A stretch of 38,567 nucleotides of DNA from Acidobacteriota bacterium (GTDB lineage: Bacteria; Acidobacteriota; Vicinamibacteria; Vicinamibacterales; JACQTH01): assembly GCA_016178075.1 (NCBI GenBank), contig JACOUA010000062.1, positions 1 to 38,567 on the forward strand, written 5' to 3'. Below are positions 8,185 through 15,965 of the stretch, one piece after another. The notes under the pieces are model-generated. The model made no database searches. It saw only the letters and a program-made list of their open reading frames with translations, and had not been told where the DNA came from. Both the position numbers and the translations under genes were made by a program. How positions within the stretch are numbered: the first letter of the stretch is position 1; each line of letters begins with the position of its first letter.

Positions 8185-8356
8185 CCCAGATCGTCTACCT
8201 CGACGATCCTGCCGGTGTCAGGTCAACCTGCCGGCGTTGGAAGCGTGATGGCGCTCCAGCTCGGCGCCAGCGCGAGCGCAGCCATCAGGACGATCGGCTG
8301 CATGGATGTCATGGCAGATTATGGTCCGGGCGCCTCATCACGTGTAGAGTCATTCG

Positions 8357-8550
8357 ATGACACGGAAGCCCGGACGCCAGGCCCTCGTCTTCGTTCTGAT
8401 CACGGTCCTCATCGACATCATCGGCTTGGGCATGATCATGCCGGTCCTGCCGACGCTGACGCGCTCGTGTTGGGCTCTCTGCTCGTGGTGCAGGGCGCGC
8501 TGACGATCGCGTACCTCGTGCCGGGGCTCATTCCGCGCGTCGGGTCGTAG
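8357..8550 (+). pseudogene. MFS transporter reduced to its two ends
   Basis: ATG 8357 opens a frame coding MTRKPGRQALVFVLITV, then LIDIIGLGMIMPVLPTL, the first transmembrane helix of a drug-type (TetA-like) MFS transporter, after which the frame is nonsense and stops. In a second frame the next bases code ALVLGSLLVVQGALTIAYLVPG and end at TAG 8550, a plausible last transmembrane helix. About 300 or more residues of the transporter are missing and the ends are joined out of frame near 8450-8460. The family of the C-terminal piece is inferred only from hydrophobicity and position. Confidence 0.6.
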
Positions 8551-8606
8551 GCCAGGCTGGCCCACTACCCCGCGTCGTTCGAGAGCCGCTGAGCCGCCCG
8601 TCTGGG

Positions 8607-8612
8607 TATAAT
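8607..8612 (+). promoter_or_regulatory. -10 box of the F420/NADP oxidoreductase gene
   Basis: An exact TATAAT stands 44 bases upstream of the GTG start at 8651, in the context GGGTATAATCCGCG. No good -35 box lies 16-18 bases upstream. A strong GAGGAGG ribosome site follows at about 8636-8642. The same GTATAAT core occurs before two other genes in this window. Confidence 0.5.
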
Positions 8613-8650
8613 CCGCGATTGAACGCTTGCAACCCGAGGAGGTCTGTGCG

Positions 8651-9427
8651 GTGACCATCCATCAATCGCGTCTTCGGTTTTTCGTCGGCGCCGCCGCCGT
8701 TGCAGCCGCGCTGACGCTTTCGGCCATCGCGCTGACGGCGCAAGGGGGCCCCGCCCCGCAGACGCCCTTCGACTCCGCTCAGGGCAGGCGCCCGATGAAG
8801 ATCGGCCTCATCGGGTCCGGGCAGCAGGGCGGCGCGCTGGGCCTCTTGTGGGCGAAGGCGGGTCACGAGGTGCTCTTCTCGTCCCGCCATCCAGAGAACT
8901 TGAAAGATCTCGTCGCGCGCGCCGGGCCGAAGGCGCGTGCCGGCACGCCGCAGGAAGCCGCGACCTTCGGTGACGTCATTCTGATCGCCGTGCCGTACGG
9001 CGCAACGCCGCAAGTCGGGCGCGACTACGCGCCGCTGATGAAAGGCAAGATCGTGATCGATTGCGGGAACCCGCGCGAGGACCGCGACGGCCCGATGGCC
9101 AACGACGCGATCGCGAAAGGGACCGGCGTGGCGTCTGCGGAGTTTCTGCCGGGCGTCCGGCTTGTGCGCGCGTTCAACGCGATCAGCTTCACGATGCTGC
9201 AGAAAGAGGCGCATCGCGCCGGAGAACGGGTGGGGATCCCGGTGGCTGGTGACGATCAGGCGGCCGTCGCGACCGTCGTCAGGCTCGTCGTGGACGCGGG
9301 CTTCGACCCGGTGGTCGTCGGCCCGCTCTCGCGCGCCAGGGAGTTCGACCGGGGCACGCCTGTCTACGTGAAGGGCATGACCGCCCGTCAACTGCGCGAG
9401 GCCCTGAAACTCCCCCCGAGACCCTAG
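8651..9427 (+). CDS. Exported F420-dependent NADP oxidoreductase-like protein
   Basis: The protein has 258 residues. The GTG at 8651 is preferred because GAGGAGG lies 8 bases upstream and a signal peptide follows (FFVGAAAVAAALTLSAIALTAQ). The mature part opens with the dinucleotide-binding motif GLIGSGQQGGALG and HEVLFSSRHPE, then IAVPYGATPQVG, the layout of the F420-oxidoreductase/NADP N-domain family. C-terminal segments VRAFNAISF and VVVGPLSRAREFDRGTP fit the family. Members usually start at the Rossmann strand and are cytosolic. Here a signal plus the peptide TPFDSAQGR, encoded by a dispersed 21-bp repeat, is attached in front. Export of a nucleotide-dependent enzyme is odd. The stop TAG (9425-9427) is supplied by the end of a MITE, so a few C-terminal residues may have been replaced. 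Confidence 0.85.
   Translation: MTIHQSRLRFFVGAAAVAAALTLSAIALTAQGGPAPQTPFDSAQGRRPMKIGLIGSGQQGGALGLLWAKAGHEVLFSSRHPENLKDLVARAGPKARAGTPQEAATFGDVILIAVPYGATPQVGRDYAPLMKGKIVIDCGNPREDRDGPMANDAIAKGTGVASAEFLPGVRLVRAFNAISFTMLQKEAHRAGERVGIPVAGDDQAAVATVVRLVVDAGFDPVVVGPLSRAREFDRGTPVYVKGMTARQLREALKLPPRP
8765..8785. repeat. CCTTCGACT..GCTCAGG dispersed repeat inside a gene
   Basis: CCCTTCGACTCCGCTCAGGGC, an imperfect palindrome common in soil-bacterial genomes, is read in frame as PFDSAQG at the junction between signal peptide and mature enzyme. Related copies occur at 34555-34650 (four, opposite orientation) and 35706-35725. Confidence 0.8.
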
Positions 9428-9628
9428 CAGTCCGTGGTGCAAGTCCAGCGTCGCACCGAGACCGGCGATGCGCCCGGTCGACCACCCCAGCGCGGCTGCC
9501 GCGCTGGGGACGCCGGCTGGCAAGGCGCGACGACCGAGCATATCGGGAATATGTGAGGGAGGAGCAACGACGCCAGCCGCGATGCAGCGCCGGTCGAATG
9601 CAGCCGGACTTTCACCACGGACTGCTAG
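9424..9628. mobile_element. MITE with 23-bp terminal inverted repeats
   Basis: CTAGCAGTCCGTGGTGCAAGTCC (9424-9446) and GGACTTTCACCACGGACTGCTAG (9606-9628) are inverted copies with one mismatch. They enclose about 160 bases without a transposase, so it is a non-autonomous element of 205 bp. Both ends finish in CTAG, so the target duplication could be TA (IS630-like) or CTAG (IS5-like). Its left end supplies the stop codon of the oxidoreductase gene. Confidence 0.75.
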
Positions 9629-9748
9629 GCCGCAGAGCCGGCCGACTCGCACAACTTGCTGAGCACCAGTGGTTTGCCGCGCAGGATGTCGTGACAACCG
9701 CTGACAACCGGCGGCGCCAGGCCGGGCGAAAATAGTGCGTTGTCGCCG

Positions 9749-9754
9749 TATAAT
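9749..9754 (+). promoter_or_regulatory. -10 box upstream of the DUF1592 gene
   Basis: An exact TATAAT in CCGTATAATATTCAG lies about 95 bases before the GTG at 9850. No convincing -35 box is seen. The rest of 9629-9848 holds no recognisable gene. The long leader after this box includes a T-rich stretch and then AGGGAG just before the start codon. Confidence 0.45.
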
Positions 9755-9849
9755 ATTCAGTCAAGCTCACGGCGGGAAGCGGGCGTCTGCCGATACGTGG
9801 TGGGGGTGTCTTTCTGTACCTATTAAAGGATACAACGGCGAGGGAGCGA

Positions 9850-12342
9850 GTGTCGGGTCTGACGAAGTTCAGCGTCGCCATTCTGTGTATTGCGCTCGTC
9901 ACGCTCAGCCTCGCGGCCGCCAGCCAGCAGGCCGCGCCCGGTCAAGCGCCTCGCCCGGCGCCCGCTTTGGCCGTGGCGCATGACAGCCGCGCACTTTCGG
10001 CCGAATCACAGAGCGCGCTGGTCACTCAGTACTGCGTGGTCTGCCACAACGACAAGAACAAGGACAAGACCGCGGGCCTGACGCTCGCCGGCTTCGATCC
10101 GGCTCGCCTCGAGGAGCGAGCCGAAATCGGCGAGAAGATGATCCACAAGCTGCGCGCCGGCATGATGCCGCCGCCGGGCGCGCGCCGGCCGGACGCCGAC
10201 ACGATCAAGGCGTTCGTGACGGCGCTCGAGACGCGCATCGATCAGGCCGCCGCGCTTCGTCCGAATCCAGGCCGCCGAAGCTTCCAGCGTCTGAACCGGG
10301 CCGAGTACGAGCGGTCGGTCCGCGACCTGCTGGACCTCGACGTCGACGTCAACGCGTTTCTGCCGCCCGACACCATCAGCCACGGCTTCGACAACATCGC
10401 CGAAGCGCAGACGTTCTCGCCGACCCTGATGGAAGGCTATCTCCGGGCGGCGGCCAAGATTTCCAGCCTGGCGCTGGGCGATCGGACGGCGAGCCCGACC
10501 GAGGCGACCTACAAGGTGCCGCGCACGCAGTCGCAGATGCACCACATCGAGGGGACGCCCTGGGGCACGCGCGGCGGCCTCGCGATCAGCCACATCTTCC
10601 CGGCCGACGGCGAGTACAGCTTCCGAATCATGATGCACGGCGTGCCGACGGGTCAGCTGTACGGCGGCGCGTTCGGCCGCAACGAGCAGATCGAGGTGTC
10701 GATCAACGGCGAGCGCGTGGCGCTCCTCGACGTCAACTACCGGATGTCGGAGACCGACAAAGAAGGGCTCAACATCACGACGCCGCGCATCCACGTCACG
10801 GCGGGCCCGCAGCGTGTGGCGGCCGCGTTCCTCCAGCGCTTCGACGGCCCGGTGGACGACGTGATCGCGCCCATCGACTACACGCTGTCCGACACCGAGA
10901 GCGGGAGCTCGTTCGGCATTACGACGCTGCCGCACCTACGCGACTTCAGCATCACCGGGCCGTACCAGGTCACAGGCGTCTCCGATACGCCGAGCCGGCG
11001 CAAGGTGTTCACCTGCCGTCCGACCGCGGCCGACGAAGAGCCCGAGTGCGCGGCGCGCATCGTCAAACAACTGGCCGCGGTCGCCTATCGCCGGCCCCTG
11101 AAGCCTCAGGAATTCGAGAGCCTGATGTCCTTCTATGAGCGCGGCCGCACGGACAAGGACTTCGAGGGGGGGATCAAGGCGGCGCTGCAGGCGATGCTGG
11201 CGAGCCCGCACTTCCTCTTCCGGCTCGAGACGATGCCGGCCGGCGCGAAGCCGGGTCAGAACTACCGGATCGTGGATCTCGACCTCGCGTCGCGGCTCTC
11301 GTATTTTCTCTGGGCCGCGAGCCCCGACGCCGACCTGCTGAAGGTCGCGGCGAGCGGCACGCTCAGGACGCCGGCAGTGCTCGAGAAACAGGTGCGGCGC
11401 ATGCTCGCGGACCCGCGGTCGGAGGCGCTCGCGACGCGTTTCGCCTCGCAGTGGCTGCGACTGCAGGACGTCGACAAGATTCGTCCGGACGCCCTCCTCT
11501 ACGCGTCCTACGACAACGAGCTGGCCGAGTCCTACAAACGAGAGACCGAGCTCTTCTTCGACAGCATCGTGCGCGAGGACCGCAACGTGCTCGACGTCCT
11601 GACCGCGGACTACACCTTCGTCAACGAGCGTATTGCGAAGGTGTACCGGATCCCGAACGTCATGGGCCACGAGTTCCGACGGGTGACGATCGCGGACGAG
11701 GCGCGGCGAGGCATTCTGGGCCACGGCAGCGTCCTGATGCAGACGGCCGTAGCGGATCGGACCTCGCCGGTGCAGCGCGGGAAATGGATCATGGAAGTCC
11801 TGCTCGGGTCACCGCCGCCTCCCCCGCCGCCAAACGTGCCTCTGTTCGACGAGACCAAGGCGGTCGCGGACGGCGGTCGCACGCTTTCGGTACGCGAGCG
11901 CATGGAAGAGCACCGAAAGAACCCGGCCTGCACGTCGTGTCACCGCGTGATGGATCCGCTCGGCCTCGCGCTCGAGAATTTCGACGTTGTCGGCGCGTGG
12001 CGGATCAGGGACAACGGCGTCGTCGTGGATCCGTCGGGCAAGCTGTACGACGGCACGGATCTGAACGGCCCCGCCAGCCTGCGCCGCGCGCTCTTGAACC
12101 ATTCGGACTCGGTGCTCCTCAACTTCACCGAGAACCTGATGGCGTACGCGCTCGGCCGTCCGGTCGAGTATTTCGATCAGCCGGCGATCCGCGCGATCGT
12201 GAAGAAGGCGTCGCAGAGTGACAACCGGTTTTCGTCATTGGCCCTTGGGATCATCAACAGCGCGGCGTTCCAGATGAGCCAGGCGGAAGCCGTCCTGACC
12301 GAAGAAGCTCCATCACCCGGACGTCCCGAGAAGAACAGGTAG
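9850..12342 (+). CDS. DUF1592-family secreted haem protein (DUF1587/1595/1592/1588/1585 architecture)
   Basis: The protein has 830 residues from GTG 9850, with AGGGAG just upstream. It has a Sec signal peptide (FSVAILCIALVTLSLAAAS), then a cytochrome-c type site CVVCH at residue 62 in a short N-terminal haem domain. DUF1587-like (RLNRAEYERSVRDLLDLDVD), a carbohydrate-binding-like middle part, DUF1595, DUF1592 (SRLSYFLWAASPDADLL), DUF1588 with a second CxxCH (CTSCHRVMDPLGLALENFD, residue 694) and C-terminal DUF1585 complete the layout. This is the standard planctomycete/acidobacterial order. The proteins are thought to act in the periplasm, possibly in polymer degradation or redox chemistry; no reaction is proven. 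The following gene, 9 bases on, is the invariable DUF1552 partner. No deletion is visible. Confidence 0.93.
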   Translation: MSGLTKFSVAILCIALVTLSLAAASQQAAPGQAPRPAPALAVAHDSRALSAESQSALVTQYCVVCHNDKNKDKTAGLTLAGFDPARLEERAEIGEKMIHKLRAGMMPPPGARRPDADTIKAFVTALETRIDQAAALRPNPGRRSFQRLNRAEYERSVRDLLDLDVDVNAFLPPDTISHGFDNIAEAQTFSPTLMEGYLRAAAKISSLALGDRTASPTEATYKVPRTQSQMHHIEGTPWGTRGGLAISHIFPADGEYSFRIMMHGVPTGQLYGGAFGRNEQIEVSINGERVALLDVNYRMSETDKEGLNITTPRIHVTAGPQRVAAAFLQRFDGPVDDVIAPIDYTLSDTESGSSFGITTLPHLRDFSITGPYQVTGVSDTPSRRKVFTCRPTAADEEPECAARIVKQLAAVAYRRPLKPQEFESLMSFYERGRTDKDFEGGIKAALQAMLASPHFLFRLETMPAGAKPGQNYRIVDLDLASRLSYFLWAASPDADLLKVAASGTLRTPAVLEKQVRRMLADPRSEALATRFASQWLRLQDVDKIRPDALLYASYDNELAESYKRETELFFDSIVREDRNVLDVLTADYTFVNERIAKVYRIPNVMGHEFRRVTIADEARRGILGHGSVLMQTAVADRTSPVQRGKWIMEVLLGSPPPPPPPNVPLFDETKAVADGGRTLSVRERMEEHRKNPACTSCHRVMDPLGLALENFDVVGAWRIRDNGVVVDPSGKLYDGTDLNGPASLRRALLNHSDSVLLNFTENLMAYALGRPVEYFDQPAIRAIVKKASQSDNRFSSLALGIINSAAFQMSQAEAVLTEEAPSPGRPEKNR

Positions 12343-12351
12343 GGAGGCGTC

Positions 12352-13770
12352 ATGTATATCGAGCAGAAGCATCTTTCGCGTCGCACGGTCCTGAAGGGCA
12401 TGGGCGTGACCGTGGCGTTGCCATTCCTGGATGCGATGGTCCCGGCGGGCACGGCGTGGGCCAAGACTGCGGCGGGCTCGCCAAAGGTGCGGCTCCTCTG
12501 CATGGAGATGGTGCACGGCTCGGCCGGCAGCACCGCCTTCGGCATCAAGAAGAACCTCTGGGCGCCCGCCGGCGTCGGGCAGACCTTCGATTTGGGTCCC
12601 ACGAGCCTGGCGACACTCGAGCCGTTGCGTGACTACGTAACGATCGTGAGCAACACGGATGTCCGCAACGCCGAGGCGTTCGCGCTGCCCGAAATCGGCG
12701 GCGACCACTTCCGATCGAGCGCCGTGTTCCTGACCCAATCGCACCCCAAGCAGACCCAAGGGTCCGACGTCCACGCGGGCACGTCGTTGGATCAGCTCTA
12801 CGCGCAGCGGTTCGGGCAGGACACGCCAATCCCGTCGATGCAGCTGTCGGTCGAGAACGTCGACCAGGCGGGCGGGTGCGTCTACGGCTACTCCTGCGTG
12901 TATACCGACACGATCAGCTGGGCCTCCCCCACGCAGCCGCTCCCGATGGTGCGCGACCCGCGCGTTGTCTTCGATCAGTTGTTCGGCGTCGGCGCCACGG
13001 CCGAAGAGCGCCGCGCCAACCGTCGCGCCGACCGCAGCATCCTTGACTGGATCGCCGAGCAGGTCGCCCAGGTGCGGAAGGAGCTGAGCCCCGGCGACCG
13101 GGCGCGGTTGAACAAGTACCTCGACGACATCCGCGAGATCGAGCGCCGGATCCAGCAGGTCGAGGCCCGGAACTCGAGTGGCGAGCCGCGGGATCTCCCC
13201 GACGCGCCGATCGGCGTGCCCGACTCGTTCGAGGAGCACGTCAAGCTGTTGTTCGACCTGCAGGTGCTCGCTTTCGCGTCCGACAGTACCCGCGTCTTCT
13301 CGTTCAAGCTGGGGCGCGACGCCTCGGGCCGCTCCTATCCAGAGAGCGGCAACAGGACCGGCTTCCACAATGCGTCGCATCACGGCGAGCGCGAGGACCG
13401 CATCCTCGACTTCGCGAAGATCAACCGGTACCACGTCAGCCTGGTGCCGTATCTGCTCGAGAAGCTGAAGAACACGCCCGACGGCGACACCAACCTGCTG
13501 GAGAACAGCCTGGTGCTCTACGGCTCGCCGATGGGCGACTCGAATATTCACAACCACAAGCGGGTGCCGCTGTTCCTGGCCGGGCACGCTGGCGGCAAGC
13601 TGCGAGGGAACCTCCACCTCAAGGCCGCCGACGGGACCCCGATGGCCAACGTGATGTTGACGCTGCTTCACGGTCTCGGACTCGACGACCTGAAGACCTT
13701 CGGCGACAGCACCGCCGAATTCGACCTCACGTCCGTGCCGACCGAGACGACGGAATCGTCGAAGGCCTGA
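12352..13770 (+). CDS. Tat-exported DUF1552 protein
   Basis: The protein has 472 residues. The start ATG 12352 lies 9 bases after the DUF1592 stop with GGGAGG in the gap. The N-terminus is a Tat signal (HLSRRTVLKGMGVTVALPFL). The body is that of DUF1552: LCMEMVHGSAG, GGDHFRSSAVFLTQSHPKQ, HNASHHGER, NSLVLYGSPMGDSN and HNHKRVPLFLAGHAGG. Several His, Asp and Ser are in positions reminiscent of alkaline-phosphatase/sulfatase-like proteins (DUF1501 relatives), which may suggest a metal site. Tat export implies folding with a cofactor before secretion. It is co-transcribed with the DUF1592 gene and followed by the ankyrin gene after a palindromic repeat. The function is unknown. Confidence 0.93.
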   Translation: MYIEQKHLSRRTVLKGMGVTVALPFLDAMVPAGTAWAKTAAGSPKVRLLCMEMVHGSAGSTAFGIKKNLWAPAGVGQTFDLGPTSLATLEPLRDYVTIVSNTDVRNAEAFALPEIGGDHFRSSAVFLTQSHPKQTQGSDVHAGTSLDQLYAQRFGQDTPIPSMQLSVENVDQAGGCVYGYSCVYTDTISWASPTQPLPMVRDPRVVFDQLFGVGATAEERRANRRADRSILDWIAEQVAQVRKELSPGDRARLNKYLDDIREIERRIQQVEARNSSGEPRDLPDAPIGVPDSFEEHVKLLFDLQVLAFASDSTRVFSFKLGRDASGRSYPESGNRTGFHNASHHGEREDRILDFAKINRYHVSLVPYLLEKLKNTPDGDTNLLENSLVLYGSPMGDSNIHNHKRVPLFLAGHAGGKLRGNLHLKAADGTPMANVMLTLLHGLGLDDLKTFGDSTAEFDLTSVPTETTESSKA

Positions 13771-13806
13771 GCCCGCGGAGCCACGCCCAAGACCAAAGAG
13801 CCTGAG

Positions 13807-13900
13807 AAAAATGCCCACGATCACCACAGAGCTCACAGAGAACAATAGGGTTCTCTCCGTGGTCTCTGTGGGCTCTGTGGTAAAACGGGTTGTTTCACAA
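13807..13900. repeat. Palindromic CACAGAG dispersed repeat, copy 1
   Basis: AAAAATGCCCACGATCACCACAGAG and TTCTCTCCGTGGTCTCTGTGGGCTCTGTGG form a long imperfect inverted repeat followed by TAAAACGGGTTGTT. A near-identical copy in the same orientation lies at 15841-15944. It is able to fold as a strong hairpin and may act as a terminator of the DUF1592-DUF1552 transcript. Confidence 0.85.
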
Positions 13901-13975
13901 GCTCCAAAGACCGTCGCGCGAAGCGCGTGAAACGCGTGGGGGAACCCCCATGCGCAGTAAAGAGGAGTTCTGGAA

Positions 13976-15823
13976 ATGGTGCGAAGCATGCTTGTCAAAG
14001 GCCTCACCGTCAGCGCCGTCGCCGCGCTGTGGCTCTCGGCGCTGATGCAGGCGGCGCCGGTCAGCACGCCCGTCGCCGACGCCGCCATGCTGGGCAACAG
14101 GGACGCGGTTCGCGCCCTGTTGAAGGACGGCGCCGACGTGAACTCCGCCCAGGCCGACGGCATGACGGCGCTTCACTGGGCCGCGACCAAAGATGACGTG
14201 GAGATCGTGAAGATTCTGCTCTACGCGGGAGCGAACGTCAGAGCCACCACGCGACTCGGCGGCTACACGCCGCTCCTCCTCGCCAGCAAGAGCAGCAGCG
14301 CGGCCATGATCGAGACGCTCGTCGCCGCGGGCGCCGACCCGAACGCCACCACGACGAACGGTACGACCCCGCTCATGTTGGCGGCGGCATCCGGCAAGGT
14401 CGACGCGGTGAAGGCGCTGCTCGGTCGCGGCGCGAATGTGAACGCCGCGGAGAACGCCAAAGGCGAGACGGCGCTGACCTTCGCGGCCGCGTACGGCCGC
14501 GCGGACGTGATCCGCGCGCTCGCGTCACACGGCGCCGACCTCAAGACGACGACGAAGGTGCTCGACCTCGCCCAGTTCGCACGGGAAGAGTTGGAACGCT
14601 TCGCGCAGCAGGGCGGCGGCGGGGGCGGTCGCGCCGGCCGCGGCGGGCAGCCCGAACCCCAGCAGGGTGCGCAACCGGCGGCGGGCCAGCCTGCCGAGGC
14701 CAGCCGCCAGCCTGGACAGCGCGGCGCCGCCGCGCCGGCACCAACCGAACCACAGGGAGCGCCGGCGCCGGGCCGGGGAGGCCGTGGTGGTGGGCGCGGT
14801 GGTCCGCAGGTGCCGGGGGTCGATCGCAGATTGACGTATCCCGAGCAGGTCGGCTACCACGGTGGTCTTGCGCCTCTGCACATCGCGGCGCGGCAGGGCT
14901 CGACAGACGCGGTGCAGGCGCTCGTCGACGCAGGCGCCGACATCAACCAGCGGAGCGCGGGTGACAAGATTACGCCGATCATCATCGCGACCATCAACGG
15001 ACACTTCGATCTCGCGAAGCTCCTGCTCGACAAGGGCGCCGATCCGAATCTGATCGAGGACAACGGCGTCACGGCCCTCTACGGCGCCATCAACTGTCAG
15101 TGGGCCCCGAAAGCGCTGTACCCGCAGCCTCGCGCCTACGAACAGCAGCAGACGACGTATCTGGATCTGATGAAGGCGCTGCTCGAAAAAGGTGTCAATC
15201 CGAACGCCCGCGTGACGAAGAAAGTGTGGTACTCCGGCTACAACTTCGACCTCTCCGGCGTGGACGAGGCGGGCGCGACGGCGTTCTGGCGCGCCGCCTA
15301 TGCGGCCGATGTCGACGCGATGAAGCTGCTCGTGGCGTACGGCGCCGACCCGAACATCTGGACGATGAGAACCCCGGGGCGGCCGCGCGCGGGCGACCAG
15401 GAGCGCGAGGCCAGGGACGTCTCCGGGCTCCCGCCGGTGCCGGTCGGCGCGCAGGGCGTGCCACCGCTCCTGGCGGCCGCGGGCGTCGGGTACGGCGAGG
15501 GCTTCGCCGCGAACTCTCACCGGTTCGCCCCCGGCGGCCAGCTCGCCGCGGTCAAGTATCTCGTCGACGGGCTGCACGTCGACGTCAACGCGCGCGACCA
15601 CGAGGGCAATAGCGCTTTGCATCACGCCGCCGCGCGTGGCGACAACGACATGATCGTCTACCTCGTCTCCAAAGGCGCCGACGTCATGGCCGTCAGCCGT
15701 GAGGGCCGGACCACGGTCGACATGGCCAACGGGCCCGTGCAGCGGATTCAGCCGTTCCCCGAAACGATCAAGCTGCTCGAGGGCATGGGCGCGAAGAACA
15801 ACCACCGCTGCGTGTCCTGCTGA
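13976..15823 (+). CDS. Secreted ankyrin-repeat protein
   Basis: The protein has 615 residues, with AGAGGAG 9 bases before ATG 13976. A signal peptide (LVKGLTVSAVAALWLSALMQAA) is followed by ankyrin repeats of the form DGMTALHWAATKDDVEIVKILLYAGANV, TPLLLASKS..GADPNATT and ETALTFAAAYGRADVIRALASHGADL (about residues 40-200). There follows a Gly/Gln/Pro/Ala-rich linker (about 210-290). A second ankyrin block (LAPLHIAARQGSTDAVQALVDAGADIN onward) runs to the end, closing in HRCVSC. Ankyrin arrays bind proteins; this one is exported. It is the usual third member of the DUF1592-DUF1552 group in these bacteria. It sits between two direct copies of one palindromic repeat. Confidence 0.93.
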   Translation: MVRSMLVKGLTVSAVAALWLSALMQAAPVSTPVADAAMLGNRDAVRALLKDGADVNSAQADGMTALHWAATKDDVEIVKILLYAGANVRATTRLGGYTPLLLASKSSSAAMIETLVAAGADPNATTTNGTTPLMLAAASGKVDAVKALLGRGANVNAAENAKGETALTFAAAYGRADVIRALASHGADLKTTTKVLDLAQFAREELERFAQQGGGGGGRAGRGGQPEPQQGAQPAAGQPAEASRQPGQRGAAAPAPTEPQGAPAPGRGGRGGGRGGPQVPGVDRRLTYPEQVGYHGGLAPLHIAARQGSTDAVQALVDAGADINQRSAGDKITPIIIATINGHFDLAKLLLDKGADPNLIEDNGVTALYGAINCQWAPKALYPQPRAYEQQQTTYLDLMKALLEKGVNPNARVTKKVWYSGYNFDLSGVDEAGATAFWRAAYAADVDAMKLLVAYGADPNIWTMRTPGRPRAGDQEREARDVSGLPPVPVGAQGVPPLLAAAGVGYGEGFAANSHRFAPGGQLAAVKYLVDGLHVDVNARDHEGNSALHHAAARGDNDMIVYLVSKGADVMAVSREGRTTVDMANGPVQRIQPFPETIKLLEGMGAKNNHRCVSC

Positions 15824-15840
15824 CCTGGCGGCCTGCCGAA

Positions 15841-15944
15841 AAAAATGCCCCACGATCACCACAAAGCTCACAGAGCACACAGAGAACAATAGGGTTCTCT
15901 CCGTGGTCTCTGTGGACTCCATGGTAAAACGGGTTGTTGCACAA
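15841..15944. repeat. Palindromic CACAGAG dispersed repeat, copy 2
   Basis: This has the same sequence order as copy 1 at 13807-13900: AAAAATGCCCCACGATCACCACA, ACAGAGAACAATAGGGTTCTC, CCGTGGTCTCTGTGG and TAAAACGGGTTGTTGCACAA. It carries a 10-base longer left arm. It follows the ankyrin stop by about 17 bases and separates it from the convergent peptidase gene, so a terminator role is plausible. Confidence 0.85.
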
Positions 15945-15965
15945 CCTCTTTAGCTCTACGAACCG

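Noticed and set aside
12313-14163. 616-codon minus ORF
   Set aside because: Antisense shadow of the DUF1552 gene in high-GC DNA; the protein is Arg/Val/Asp-rich without domains.
14525-15922. 465-codon minus ORF
   Set aside because: Antisense shadow of the ankyrin gene, with its start inside a palindromic repeat.
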